Positions 35,523 to 44,327 of a stretch of DNA of 64,000 nucleotides are shown here, piece by piece. The notes under the pieces were generated by a model. It did no database searches and had not been told where the DNA came from. It saw nothing but the letters and a program-made list of their open reading frames with translations. Location: contig NZ_JAAOIY010000008.1 of assembly GCF_013184495.1 (NCBI RefSeq), positions 62,001 to 126,000 of the forward strand, in the 5' to 3' direction. Position 1 is the stretch's first letter, and every line of letters begins with the position of its first letter. The stretch comes from Sporosarcina jiandibaonis. Its GTDB lineage: Bacteria; Bacillota; Bacilli; Bacillales_A; Planococcaceae. The position numbers were made by a program, and so were the translations under genes.

Positions 35523-35607
35523 ACCACAAGGGGGGCCTTTTCGGCTGAGATAAAACAATATGTTTTGACCCTTCGAACCTGTAAGATTATTCTTGCGTAG
35601 GGATGTG
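35523..35607 (+). promoter_or_regulatory. TPP riboswitch (THI element)
   Basis: P1 strands CCACA and TGTGG enclose the conserved GGGG..CCTTTTCGGCTGAGAT block and the GACCCTTCGAACCTG / GCGTAGGGATGTGG block, the hallmark of TPP aptamers. A terminator hairpin follows at 35660-35693, so thiamine pyrophosphate should switch the gene off by early termination. Confidence 0.96.
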
Positions 35608-35659
35608 GATGGAAACAGACCTTATTAGAAGAAGTGCAATTTGCTTCTCTCATAATAAA

Positions 35660-35693
35660 GATGTCCCGTTCTATCCGGGATGTCTTTTTTTAT
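35660..35693 (+). terminator. TPP-controlled terminator
   Basis: GATGTCCCG pairs with CGGGATGTC (two G-U pairs), followed by TTTTTTTAT; it lies between the aptamer and the thiT start. Confidence 0.85.
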
Positions 35694-35738
35694 TTCAATC
35701 CGGCGTCCCTGCGATCAACTAATAGGGAGAAGATTATT

Positions 35739-36299
35739 TTGGACAGAGGTAGACTACAATTATTATTGGAAATCGCTATATTAGGGGCGCTTTCCTTCGT
35801 GCTTGACCAGTTGACAGTCTTTCAAATGCCTCAAGGCGGATCGATTACGCTTTCTATGCTGCCGATCATCGTCATGGCATTTAGATGGGGCCTGGCTGGC
35901 GGAATGTTAACTGGATTTATTAGCGGATTATTGCAATTAATATCAGGCGGTAAAGTGTTTCATTGGGCGCAAGCTCTTCTCGATTATACGTTAGCGTATA
36001 CGCTTGTTGGTTTAGCCGCTATAACAGGCATTTGGTTAATTAGAAATGTCGCGCAAAAGAACAAAGGCGGTATGGCTGCAGCTATAATTATCGGAACGGT
36101 GGTTGGTGGACTACTTCGCTACCTGATTCATTTTATCGGCGGAATTGTCTTTTTCGGGGAGTATGCACCTGAAGGTCAACCAGCATGGCTTTATTCACTC
36201 ATATACAACGGAAGCTATATGATTCCATCCATAATATTATGTGCAATTGTAGCGGTATTGTTATTCACGACAGCACCAAGACTATTAAAACGCGCATAA
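35739..36299 (+). CDS. thiT: Thiamine ECF transporter S-component ThiT
   Basis: 186 residues from TTG 35739 (GGGAGA 8 bases upstream); a longer frame from 35634 starts inside the riboswitch leader and is not credible. Six membrane helices, with FVLDQLTVFQMPQGGSITL and the W-rich loop FHWAQALLDYTLAYTLVG that binds thiamine in ThiT (YuaJ). It works with a shared EcfA/A'/T energising module encoded elsewhere. The TPP riboswitch confirms thiamine as substrate. Confidence 0.95.
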   Translation: MDRGRLQLLLEIAILGALSFVLDQLTVFQMPQGGSITLSMLPIIVMAFRWGLAGGMLTGFISGLLQLISGGKVFHWAQALLDYTLAYTLVGLAAITGIWLIRNVAQKNKGGMAAAIIIGTVVGGLLRYLIHFIGGIVFFGEYAPEGQPAWLYSLIYNGSYMIPSIILCAIVAVLLFTTAPRLLKRA

Positions 36300-36343
36300 A
36301 AAATAACCTTTCGTCCCAAAGATGGGAGGAAAGGTTATTTTTT
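36299..36343. terminator. Bidirectional terminator
   Basis: AAATAACCTTTC..GGAAAGGTTATTT with inner CCC/GGG, between thiT (+) and the next gene (-), whose end it overlaps. Confidence 0.85.
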
Positions 36344-37063
36344 ATGTGAAGGTTTTAGTAAATACAAGCCAGCCCCAATAACAAACGTCAGGAATAGGGC
36401 AGCCGTGGAAACAAAGAGCTCATCAAATCCGTTTTTCACCGCAATGCCGATAAATACCCATATGAATACCAAGTTAAATGCAATATCTCGATAATGATAC
36501 ATAAAGTGAAGCGCAATTGCCGTTGATATTGTCAAATAGATGACTGCCCACAGTGAATTACTGAGCCCCCATCCGCTCCACTCGTGAAAGGTAAGCAAAT
36601 AATTGGTTAGTTCGATTAGGGAAATGACGCTGCATCCAAATAATAATGAAATGGGAACTCTATCCCAAAAATGATTCTTTCTCTTGGGGTACGTAAAATA
36701 AAGGGTTGCAGTCAGTAGCAGAATAGTCAACATGACAGCAAATTCCAAGTTGAAGAACTCATAATGCCATGAATAAATCATAACAATATTTAATAATGAA
36801 ATAAAAATGAATAATACAGTTCTTTTGTTCAAGACTGAATGACTATAATTGTCTCGTGTACGCCAAAAGTTGTAAATCCAACCGCCAAGAAGTATATAGA
36901 TGAACACCCAAATAACGAGAACATAGCTAGCGGGTGTAAACAGAATGGGTAAACGATTCATGATTTCTGCTGCCGTTACATCATTAAAAGGAATGAAGAT
37001 AGATGTGACATAGACAGTAATCGTGCCAATGAGTGATAATACCATCATAATTATTCGCGACAT
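36335..37063 (-). CDS. TspO/MBR-related multi-pass membrane protein
   Basis: 242 residues, about seven or eight membrane helices. PFNDVTAAEIMNRLPILFTP, YVLVIWVFIYILLGGWIYNFW and WSGWGLSNSLWAVIYL are the pattern of the extended TspO-like family in Bacillota (longer than the 160-residue TspO). Ligand and role unknown; porphyrin-binding by analogy with TspO is only a possibility. AGGAGG lies upstream. Single gene. Confidence 0.65.
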   Translation of the reverse strand: MSRIIMMVLSLIGTITVYVTSIFIPFNDVTAAEIMNRLPILFTPASYVLVIWVFIYILLGGWIYNFWRTRDNYSHSVLNKRTVLFIFISLLNIVMIYSWHYEFFNLEFAVMLTILLLTATLYFTYPKRKNHFWDRVPISLLFGCSVISLIELTNYLLTFHEWSGWGLSNSLWAVIYLTISTAIALHFMYHYRDIAFNLVFIWVFIGIAVKNGFDELFVSTAALFLTFVIGAGLYLLKPSHKK

Positions 37064-37224
37064 GTTAAAATCCTCCTAATTAATCAGTATACAGTTGAAA
37101 CCATTCCCCTGCGAGCGTAATTATGAAACTTCTGTCACAAATGATTTTTTTCGATTCTCGAAATTCCATGGTATAATAGATAAGCATATTTAGAAAATTG
37201 AAAATGCCCGGGGGAGGAACGAGA

Positions 37225-39027
37225 ATGAATAAAGTAAAGTATTCTGAAGTATGGGATTTAGACGTGTTTTATAAAGGCGGAAGCGATTCCGAAGAATTGA
37301 GAACACATCTTGATGATGTTGATAAATTACTTAATTCATTGGAAAAAGAAGCGGTGGAATTCAGTGTTCCCGAATCAGTAGATGCAGCCAATGATATTAT
37401 TAACCTAATCGAATCAATTAAAAACGTTGCATTGAACTTAACGCAAGCAGGGGCGGTAATCGGATGTTTTCTTGCGGCGGATACAACAGACAAAAAAGCA
37501 CTTTTATTACAAGGTGAAACGAGCACGTTAGGTGCAAGATTCTCGACTGTAATGTTGAAGATTCAACAAACACTTTCAAAATCGGAAGATGCGGTTTGGA
37601 AGGAACTAATGGAATCCGATGATCTTAAAGAATTTGCATTTATATTAACAGAGTGGCGCGATGAGGTCGCATTAAAGCTCTCAGAAGAGGAAGAAAGTCT
37701 TGTTACAGCGCTCAGCGTTGACGGATACCACGGATGGGGAAAGTTGTATGATCAACTCGTTAGCGATATTAAGATTACAATCGAAGTAGACGGAGAAGAA
37801 AAAGAATTATCCGTCGGCCAGGCAGCTAATTTAAGTTCTAATTCAGATGCGGGTATCCGTAAACGTTCCTTCGAAGCACTGGAAGAAGCTTGGGCGGAAA
37901 AAGAAGATTTCTTTGCGGCAACATTAAACCATTTAGCTGGTTTTAGGTTAGCGGTGTATAAAAAGCGCGGTTGGGATTCAGTCCTCAAAGAACCATTACT
38001 CACAAATCGCATGAGCCAAAAAACACTTGATGCAATGTGGGGCGCAATCGGTGCCAATAAAGCGCCGTTTGTCGACTATTTAAATGTGAAAGCGAAAATG
38101 CTGGGAACTGAGAAGATGAACTGGTACGATATTGACGCGCCAGTCACAGAATCGACGATGGAATTATCCTACCAAGAAGGTGCAGAATTCATCCTGAAGC
38201 ATTTCGGCGAATTCGGACCGCAACTGGAGTCGTTTTCACGTAAAGCATTTGAGGATAGTTGGATTGAAGCAGAAGATCGTCCCAACAAACGACCTGGCGG
38301 GTTCTGCACAGGAATGCCGATGTCTGAGCAATCTCGTATTTTCATGACGTATAGCGGATCCATGTCGAACGTTGCGACACTTGCGCATGAACTAGGCCAT
38401 GCATTCCACTCTTACGCGCTGCGTCCAGTACACTGGATGAACCGCGGCTATGCAATGGGGGTAGCTGAAACGGCTTCTACATTCGCGGAAATGATAGTTG
38501 CAGATGCGGCTGTGAAAGCGGCAGAAACGAAAGATGAAAAAATCGCCTTACTTGAAGATAAAATTCAACGAAGCGTAGCATTTTTCATGAATATCCATTC
38601 TCGCTTCTTATTTGAAACACGCTTTTATGAAGAACGTGAAAAAGGTATCGTATCAGCAACGAGATTAAATGAACTTATGGAAGAAGCGCAAAGAGAGGCT
38701 TACGGGGATGTACTCGATACAGTTCATCCGCACTTCTGGGCATCAAAACTTCATTTTTATATTACCAGCGTTCCATTTTACAACTTCCCGTACACGTTCG
38801 GGTACCTATTCTCGCTTAGTATCTATGCCAAGGCGTTAGAAGAGGGAGCTGGTTTTGAGGAGAAATATATCGCATTGCTTCGCGATACAGCAGTCATGAG
38901 CGTTGAGGACCTGGCGATGAAACATCTCGGCGAAGACATTACAAAACAAGAGTTTTGGGCAAAGGGTGTTGCATTATGCGTGAAAGACGTTGAGGACTTT
39001 CTTGAACTCACTACAAAAGAAGGTTGA
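37225..39027 (+). CDS. M3-family oligoendopeptidase (PepF-like)
   Basis: 600 residues from ATG 37225 (GGGAGGAAC upstream; the earlier ATG at 37198 lacks one). LAHELGHAFHSYAL carries the zinc motif HExxH (H388, E389, H392), and the third ligand lies in VAETASTFAEM about 25 residues later. It belongs to the PepF-like branch of thimet peptidases that degrade short peptides in the cytosol. The GNAT gene starts 7 bases after its stop, so the two form an operon. Confidence 0.9.
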   Translation: MNKVKYSEVWDLDVFYKGGSDSEELRTHLDDVDKLLNSLEKEAVEFSVPESVDAANDIINLIESIKNVALNLTQAGAVIGCFLAADTTDKKALLLQGETSTLGARFSTVMLKIQQTLSKSEDAVWKELMESDDLKEFAFILTEWRDEVALKLSEEEESLVTALSVDGYHGWGKLYDQLVSDIKITIEVDGEEKELSVGQAANLSSNSDAGIRKRSFEALEEAWAEKEDFFAATLNHLAGFRLAVYKKRGWDSVLKEPLLTNRMSQKTLDAMWGAIGANKAPFVDYLNVKAKMLGTEKMNWYDIDAPVTESTMELSYQEGAEFILKHFGEFGPQLESFSRKAFEDSWIEAEDRPNKRPGGFCTGMPMSEQSRIFMTYSGSMSNVATLAHELGHAFHSYALRPVHWMNRGYAMGVAETASTFAEMIVADAAVKAAETKDEKIALLEDKIQRSVAFFMNIHSRFLFETRFYEEREKGIVSATRLNELMEEAQREAYGDVLDTVHPHFWASKLHFYITSVPFYNFPYTFGYLFSLSIYAKALEEGAGFEEKYIALLRDTAVMSVEDLAMKHLGEDITKQEFWAKGVALCVKDVEDFLELTTKEG

Positions 39028-39033
39028 TAAAAA

Positions 39034-39579
39034 ATGATTCTTCTCGAAGGTAAAAGTTGTTACTTGCGAATTTTAACTGAAGAGGATGCCGCAATCTTCA
39101 CAAAATTATTAAGTGCCAATAAAAAATATTGGTCGATTTTCGAACCGAGACAGGAACCAGGTTTTTACACTGTAGCGATACAAAGAGATAAGATTAAAGA
39201 GTCGCTCTTTCAAATGCGAGATCGAAGAGAGTATAACTTCGGCATTTTCAAATCTGATACGAATCAGTTAATAGGTCATATATCCTTATACAGTATTAAA
39301 CGGCTTCCGTTTTCAAGCGGATTCATCGGCTATTCAATCGACGAAAGGCATACTGGAAAAGGAATTGGCACCGAAGCGGTTCGTCTCGTGACGGAATTCG
39401 CTTTCGACAGAGTCGCTTTACACCGTGTCGAAGCGTATGTTTCTCCGCGGAATAAAGGGTCGATTATTGTGCTTGAAAGATCAGGCTACCGACAAGAAGG
39501 ATTATTGCGGCAAATCCTTTATATCAATGGCGTGTGGGAGGATCATTATATGTATGCAATGATCGAGGACGATTTTTGA
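39034..39579 (+). CDS. GNAT acetyltransferase (RimJ/RimL type)
   Basis: 181 residues. IGYSIDERHTGKGIGTEAVRL is the acetyl-CoA-binding motif A, and HRVEAYVSPRNKGSIIVLERSGYRQEG is the RimJ-type motif B. Such enzymes acetylate protein N-termini or small amines; the substrate is unknown. It is probably co-transcribed with the peptidase gene upstream and is ended by a terminator. Confidence 0.85.
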   Translation: MILLEGKSCYLRILTEEDAAIFTKLLSANKKYWSIFEPRQEPGFYTVAIQRDKIKESLFQMRDRREYNFGIFKSDTNQLIGHISLYSIKRLPFSSGFIGYSIDERHTGKGIGTEAVRLVTEFAFDRVALHRVEAYVSPRNKGSIIVLERSGYRQEGLLRQILYINGVWEDHYMYAMIEDDF

Positions 39580-39617
39580 AAGGGCAAGACCGCTTTGCGG
39601 AAACTTAAAGCAAAATT

Positions 39618-39652
39618 AAAAAGCCGATTCCTGTAAAAAGGAATCGGCTTTT
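39618..39652 (+). terminator. Terminator
   Basis: AAAAGCCGATTCC..GGAATCGGCTTTT after the GNAT gene; the T-run is short, and A-rich flanks may make it bidirectional. Confidence 0.8.
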
Positions 39653-39693
39653 GCTTATTATTTTGTAGATTGCCCGGGAAATATGTCGAATTC

Positions 39694-40260
39694 CTAGATG
39701 TTTTTATATCCGTCAACAATAGTATCTAATTCACCAGTTGTCGGGTTAATAACTAATCCGTGAATAGGAACTTTTGGGTCCATTAAAGGATGATTTCGAA
39801 CTTGTTTTACGCTAGCTTTAACACTTTCCATTACATCGTCGAATCCATGCAGCCATTCTTCCATGTCGATACCTGAATATTGAAGTGTTTTAAAAAGGCT
39901 TTTGTCGATTCCGCGTGCAACCATATCTTCAATGATATGATCTGTATCAATTGCATTCATCCCGCAGTCGTGATGACCGATGATAAATACTTCATCTGCT
40001 TGAAGTTCATATACTGCAATTAGAATACTCCGCATGATTCCGCCGAAAGGATGCGTGACAACAGCCCCAGCACTTTTGATGAGTTTAGCATCGCCATTTT
40101 TCAAGTTCATTGATTTGAGAAGAAGTTCTGTAAGGCGCGTATCCATGCATGTTAAAATCACGATTCTTTTGTCGGGGAATTTCGTAGTAGAATACTGTTC
40201 GTATTGTTTTTCGTTTACAAACTGTTTATTATGTTCTAGTATTTCACCGAGAAGTGTCAT
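39694..40260 (-). CDS. Beta-carbonic anhydrase
   Basis: 188 residues. Zinc ligands C38 (TCMDTR), H96 and C99 (GHHDCGM) and the Asp-Arg dyad D40/R42 are all present, the active form of the small YtiB-like beta class. It hydrates CO2 to bicarbonate in the cytosol for carboxylation reactions. Single gene. Confidence 0.9.
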   Translation of the reverse strand: MTLLGEILEHNKQFVNEKQYEQYSTTKFPDKRIVILTCMDTRLTELLLKSMNLKNGDAKLIKSAGAVVTHPFGGIMRSILIAVYELQADEVFIIGHHDCGMNAIDTDHIIEDMVARGIDKSLFKTLQYSGIDMEEWLHGFDDVMESVKASVKQVRNHPLMDPKVPIHGLVINPTTGELDTIVDGYKNI

Positions 40261-40340
40261 AGAAAAAGCTCCTATCTTTTTGAATTTCAGCCTCGGGCGG
40301 GTGCCTTCGGTTTCATTCTAACCATTGTACTGAAAAAATG

Positions 40341-40373
40341 AGAAAAAGAAAAGAGCTGCATTAGGCAGCTCTT
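40341..40373 (-). terminator. Terminator of the 46-aa membrane protein gene
   Basis: On the minus strand AAGAGCTGC..GCAGCTCTT followed by TTCTTTTTC. Confidence 0.8.
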
Positions 40374-40380
40374 AGTAATC

Positions 40381-40521
40381 TTAGTAATTCGTATCTGGTT
40401 TAGGATCTATTTTAGTTGCTTCAGAAGAATCAAATGCTTTAACTAGAAAATGCATGATGAATCCTGCTGATAGACCAAGCATTACCATGTATCCAATAAC
40501 TGTTAAGTACATTAAGCCCAT
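40381..40521 (-). CDS. Single-pass small membrane protein (46 aa)
   Basis: ATG 40521 has GAGGGG 9 bases upstream and a terminator follows the stop. The product starts MGLMYLTVIGYMVMLGLSAG, a membrane helix to about residue 27, followed by a polar tail SSEATKIDPKPDTNY. It resembles other short single-span proteins of Bacillales, some of which attach to respiratory complexes, but no family can be named. Confidence 0.6.
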   Translation of the reverse strand: MGLMYLTVIGYMVMLGLSAGFIMHFLVKAFDSSEATKIDPKPDTNY

Positions 40522-40660
40522 CTCATTGACCCCTCTCATAATCATAATTTCTCTATCTGCATTATACCTTATTCAGCTGAACATTTTAAGGGGTTCAGCA
40601 ATAATCATGCTGAAATGTGACAGATTGTTGAACGCTTCTCAGGGGCAAAGGCTGCTAGCA

Positions 40661-41899
40661 TTAAAACGCCCAGTTGCCTTTGCGGAATACCGCCTCTGTA
40701 GTCCCATCTTCATTTACGCCGTCAATATCCATGTCCTCGGATCCGACCATAAAATCGACATGGGTAATACTTTGATTCAATCCGTGTTTCTCAAGATCTT
40801 CACGTGCCATTGTTTTTCCGCCTTCTAGGCAAAACGCATATGCACTGCCGAGCGCGAAGTGGTTAGAAGCATTTTCATCAAACAATGTATTGTAAAAAAG
40901 TACGTTTGATTGTGAAATAGGAGAGGCATGTGGAACGAGTGCAACCTCACCAAGACGTTTCGCCCCTTCATCAGTATCGATTAAGCGCTTTATGACTTCT
41001 TCACCTTGTTCAGCTGAAATATCAGTTACACGTCCATCTTCAAAAGTGATCTTGAAGTTATCGATAATGTTGCCGCCATAGCTTAATGGTTTTGTGCTCG
41101 AAACGTAGCCATTAACTCCATCTTTATGCGGTACGGTAAATACTTCTTCAGTCGGCATATTCGCCATGAAAGCATGGCCTTTTTCGTTTAGGCTGCCTGC
41201 ACCACACCACAAATGTCCTGCGGGAAGATCAACAATTAAATCTGTTCCAGGTGCACGATAATGCAGTTTCTTATAACGCTTTTCATTCAAATAATCGACT
41301 TTTTCATGCAAAGTTTTGTCATGGTCGATCCAAGATTGAACAGGGTTTTCTGTATTTGCTCTGACAGCTTTGAAAATGGCATCCCAAAGAGCGGGAACTT
41401 GTTCCTCGGCAGGTAGCTCCGGAAAAACCTTTGCTGCCCACGCTTTTGATGGTGCAGCAATAACTGTCCAACTAAATTTGTCGGCTTGCATATCTTGACG
41501 GAATTTATCGAGTGCGATTCCAGATGATTTTTGTGACTCGCTAATCCGGGAAGGATCAATACCTTGTAATAAATCGGGACTTTGAGACATGATGCTCATA
41601 AATGCGGCACCTTTTGCTCCCAGTTGTTCACGCTCCATAACTTTCCACTCGGGAAACTCAGAGAATGAATCAGCAGGCGCTTTTTCAAACCGCAAGCGTG
41701 AAATTACATCATCCGAGAAATCGACGATTACTTGGCGTGCACCCGCATCATAGGCTTTTTCAGTGACGAGGCGAACAAATTCAACTGCGTCAGTTGATGC
41801 GCTAATAAATAGATGTTGATCTGGTTGGATATTAACGCCTACCTTGACGGCTAATTCAGCATAATTGGAAAGTTGTTGTTCAAATGTGGGCATATACAT
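40661..41899 (-). CDS. M29 aminopeptidase (AmpS/aminopeptidase T family)
   Basis: 412 residues, the normal length. NYAELAVKVGVNIQPDQHLF at the start, LPAGHLWCGAGSLNEKGHAFMANMPTEEVFTVPH in the centre (metal-binding Glu in PTEEVFT) and SNHFALGSAYAFCLEGG near the end are M29 signatures. These are cytosolic metallo-aminopeptidases. Single gene. Confidence 0.92.
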   Translation of the reverse strand: MYMPTFEQQLSNYAELAVKVGVNIQPDQHLFISASTDAVEFVRLVTEKAYDAGARQVIVDFSDDVISRLRFEKAPADSFSEFPEWKVMEREQLGAKGAAFMSIMSQSPDLLQGIDPSRISESQKSSGIALDKFRQDMQADKFSWTVIAAPSKAWAAKVFPELPAEEQVPALWDAIFKAVRANTENPVQSWIDHDKTLHEKVDYLNEKRYKKLHYRAPGTDLIVDLPAGHLWCGAGSLNEKGHAFMANMPTEEVFTVPHKDGVNGYVSSTKPLSYGGNIIDNFKITFEDGRVTDISAEQGEEVIKRLIDTDEGAKRLGEVALVPHASPISQSNVLFYNTLFDENASNHFALGSAYAFCLEGGKTMAREDLEKHGLNQSITHVDFMVGSEDMDIDGVNEDGTTEAVFRKGNWAF

Positions 41900-42000
41900 T
41901 GCTCCTTTCGATATACTTTCAATAGTACCAATTTCTAACTAGAAGGTACATATTATTTTGTGAATTGAGTCATAGAGTATTTAAAAAATTCATTCGCGTA

Positions 42001-42040
42001 AAAAAAGAAGCTTTCCTATCCGAGAGGATAGAAAGCTTCT
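42001..42040 (-). terminator. Terminator of the DUF1128 gene
   Basis: On the minus strand AGAAGCTTTC..GAAAGCTTCT with inner ATCC/GGAT, followed by TTTTTT. Confidence 0.85.
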
Positions 42041-42043
42041 CCT

Positions 42044-42265
42044 TTAATTTCGTAAAGATCCCAGTTCCGCAGCGATTGCTTCGATTTCGTTTGAACTGAT
42101 ATGACTACGCTTCATAACCATATTGTACATATATAGCAAGTCGTCATATTTATCAGTGTTGAAGTGTTCTGCTTTCATCGCATCAACATTAACCATGCGA
42201 AGCTTTTCTTTAATTTGCTCAACCATATACTTTACATTTTCATCTGAAGGTTTTGTTAAATCCAT
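42044..42265 (-). CDS. yfkK: DUF1128 protein YfkK
   Basis: 73 residues from ATG 42265 (AAAGGCGGC upstream), starting MDLTKPSDENVKYMVEQIKE, which matches the usual DUF1128 beginning; a longer frame from 42295 is less likely. All-helical small protein of unknown function, conserved in Bacillales. In B. subtilis it lies near yfkH, whose homologue is at 44328, so gene order is partly kept. Confidence 0.85.
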   Translation of the reverse strand: MDLTKPSDENVKYMVEQIKEKLRMVNVDAMKAEHFNTDKYDDLLYMYNMVMKRSHISSNEIEAIAAELGSLRN

Positions 42266-42345
42266 GATTAGTAGCCGCCTTTCATTAACTGTCACTTATC
42301 ATTTCATTATATCTCAAACCTGTCAAATTGAAAGTGAAAATACAA

Positions 42346-43701
42346 TTACTTCTTCGCCTCCGCTTGTTCTTCCTTGATTTTCGCTTGAACTCTTTTTGTC
42401 TCATAAATGATGACACCGGATAATCCGAGAAGCCCGATTAAGTTCGGAATCGCCATGAGGCCGTTTAATACGTCTGCTAGAGCCCAAATGACATCAAGGG
42501 ATGCCGTAGCGCCTACATAGATAAAGAGCACGAACGCGAGTCTGTAAAAACGCACTGCTAAAACGTTCGGGAATAAGTATTGGAAACATTTCTCGCCATA
42601 ATAACCCCAACCGAAAATAGTAGATGTTGCAAAGAATATTAGTCCGATAGATACTACAATTGGACCGGCTCCGCCTAGGAATTCACCAAAAGCGGCGGCC
42701 GTTAAAGCGCCTGCTTCAATTGATGTATCTTTCCACTGTCCGGACATGACAATTGTAATTCCTGTAATTGAACAAATGACGAGTGTATCAAATAGAACTT
42801 GCGTCATTGAAACAAGGGCTTGTCTGCCAGGCATGTCAGTTCTTGCAGCGGCTGCTGCGATCGGCGCAGATCCAAGACCCGCTTCGTTGGAGAATAAACC
42901 GCGTGCAACCCCGAAACGAATTGCGGCTCCAATTGAACCGCCAACAGCTGCTTCACCCGTAAAAGCAAATTTGAAAATCATTGCAAAAGCTTCTGGAACA
43001 AGACCGATGTTTAAAATCATAACGATTCCACCTGCAATAATATAAAAGAGAGCCATAATGGGAACGAAGAAAGAAGTTACACGCCCGATTACTTTAATTC
43101 CTCCAAGGATAACGGAACCTGCTAGTAAGACTAGCGCAAGACCAGTAGCCCAGTGGGGAAATGAGAAAGTTTGGGACATAACATCGGCGACAGCCTTAGC
43201 TTGCGTACCGTTTCCGATACCAAAAGCTGCAAGCGCGCCAAATATTGCAAAGAGAACGCCAAGCCATTTCTGCTTAAGCCCGTGTTCAAGATAATACATC
43301 GGGCCCCCAGCCATTTGCCCATTAGCGTCTTTAACACGGTATTTAACTGCGAGAATGGCTTCCCCATACTTGGTAGCCATTCCGAAAAATCCTGCCATCC
43401 ACATCCAGAAGATTGCTCCGGGTCCTCCGAGCACGACAGCTGTGGCGACACCGACAATGTTACCGACGCCAACAGTGGCGGCCATGGCAGTCATAAGCGC
43501 TTGGAAATGCGAAATGTCTCCTTCTGATTTTTTATCCTGATTTCTCGAAAAGACTAGTTTTAAAGAGTAGGGCAATAATCGTAATTGAATAATCCCGAGT
43601 CTCGCTGTTAAATAGATTCCGGTACCGACAAGCAAGATTAGTAAAGGCGGACCCCAAATGACACCACCGATACTATCCAGTATCTCTTTAAAATTTCCCA
43701 T
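42346..43701 (-). CDS. AGCS-family sodium:alanine/glycine symporter
   Basis: 451 residues from ATG 43701 (GGAGGG upstream; the frame extends to 43836 without a start signal). About ten membrane helices. The family signature is seen in GNIVGVATAVVLGGPGAIFWMW and AGLGSAPIAAAAARTDMPGRQALVSM. Members (AlsT, DagA types) import alanine, glycine or glutamine with Na+. It interrupts the conserved yfk block. No glycine riboswitch is visible upstream. Confidence 0.9.
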   Translation of the reverse strand: MGNFKEILDSIGGVIWGPPLLILLVGTGIYLTARLGIIQLRLLPYSLKLVFSRNQDKKSEGDISHFQALMTAMAATVGVGNIVGVATAVVLGGPGAIFWMWMAGFFGMATKYGEAILAVKYRVKDANGQMAGGPMYYLEHGLKQKWLGVLFAIFGALAAFGIGNGTQAKAVADVMSQTFSFPHWATGLALVLLAGSVILGGIKVIGRVTSFFVPIMALFYIIAGGIVMILNIGLVPEAFAMIFKFAFTGEAAVGGSIGAAIRFGVARGLFSNEAGLGSAPIAAAAARTDMPGRQALVSMTQVLFDTLVICSITGITIVMSGQWKDTSIEAGALTAAAFGEFLGGAGPIVVSIGLIFFATSTIFGWGYYGEKCFQYLFPNVLAVRFYRLAFVLFIYVGATASLDVIWALADVLNGLMAIPNLIGLLGLSGVIIYETKRVQAKIKEEQAEAKK

Positions 43702-43929
43702 TTCATTCCCTCCAATTTGTCTATATTCATATAAAGATTGTCCATCTATTAAACTAGAATAAAGATAATCATCCTCCTTGAAACCAATAGTATTATGCTT
43801 ATTCACAATCTTCCGAAATAATGTATTAATAGTCAAGCTTTATTTTTTTTATTTTTCAAGTCATGTTTTTTTCTATATCATTAAGGGTATAATGCTCTAT
43901 GCAAATTCTTTAAAAGTGGAGGGTGTTCA

Positions 43930-44304
43930 ATGAGCGGAAATAAGTTGGGAAAGTATATCCTTTTTGGTGCATTGGCAGGAGGGATAATCAGTTTATTCGA
44001 CAGAACGACACGTGAACAAGTCATGAATAAATCAAGGGATTTTATTTCTGATGTTCGCTATTATTCGAAAAATCCGGATGTGGTTAAATTAAAGATCCAA
44101 GAGAAGTCAGAAAAATATCAATCGATTTATGAACAAGTTGCAAATGATGCGACTTATTTCAAAGGGAAAATTGATGAGTTAAAAGAACTCAGCCCCCAAG
44201 TAAAGGAATTAGTTGTTGACACAAAAGATGCATTCACTGAAGCGAAGGATGATTATAAAGCAATGGTAAGCGAAAATTCTACCAGCGATTCAATGGGAAA
44301 ATAA
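43930..44304 (+). CDS. YtxH-like coiled-coil membrane protein
   Basis: 124 residues. GKYILFGALAGGIISLFDRTTR is a short membrane segment followed by a charged helical region. The Gly-rich N-terminal helix and the following basic turn fit the YtxH family. TGGAGGG upstream. It is 23 bases before the YihY-type gene, so probably co-transcribed; function unknown. Confidence 0.65.
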   Translation: MSGNKLGKYILFGALAGGIISLFDRTTREQVMNKSRDFISDVRYYSKNPDVVKLKIQEKSEKYQSIYEQVANDATYFKGKIDELKELSPQVKELVVDTKDAFTEAKDDYKAMVSENSTSDSMGK

Positions 44305-44327
44305 AGGATGAAGAGGGGAGTGAGGAA

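Noticed and set aside
35634..35738. N-terminal extension of ThiT
   Set aside because: It would be translated across the TPP-controlled terminator and has no ribosome binding site.
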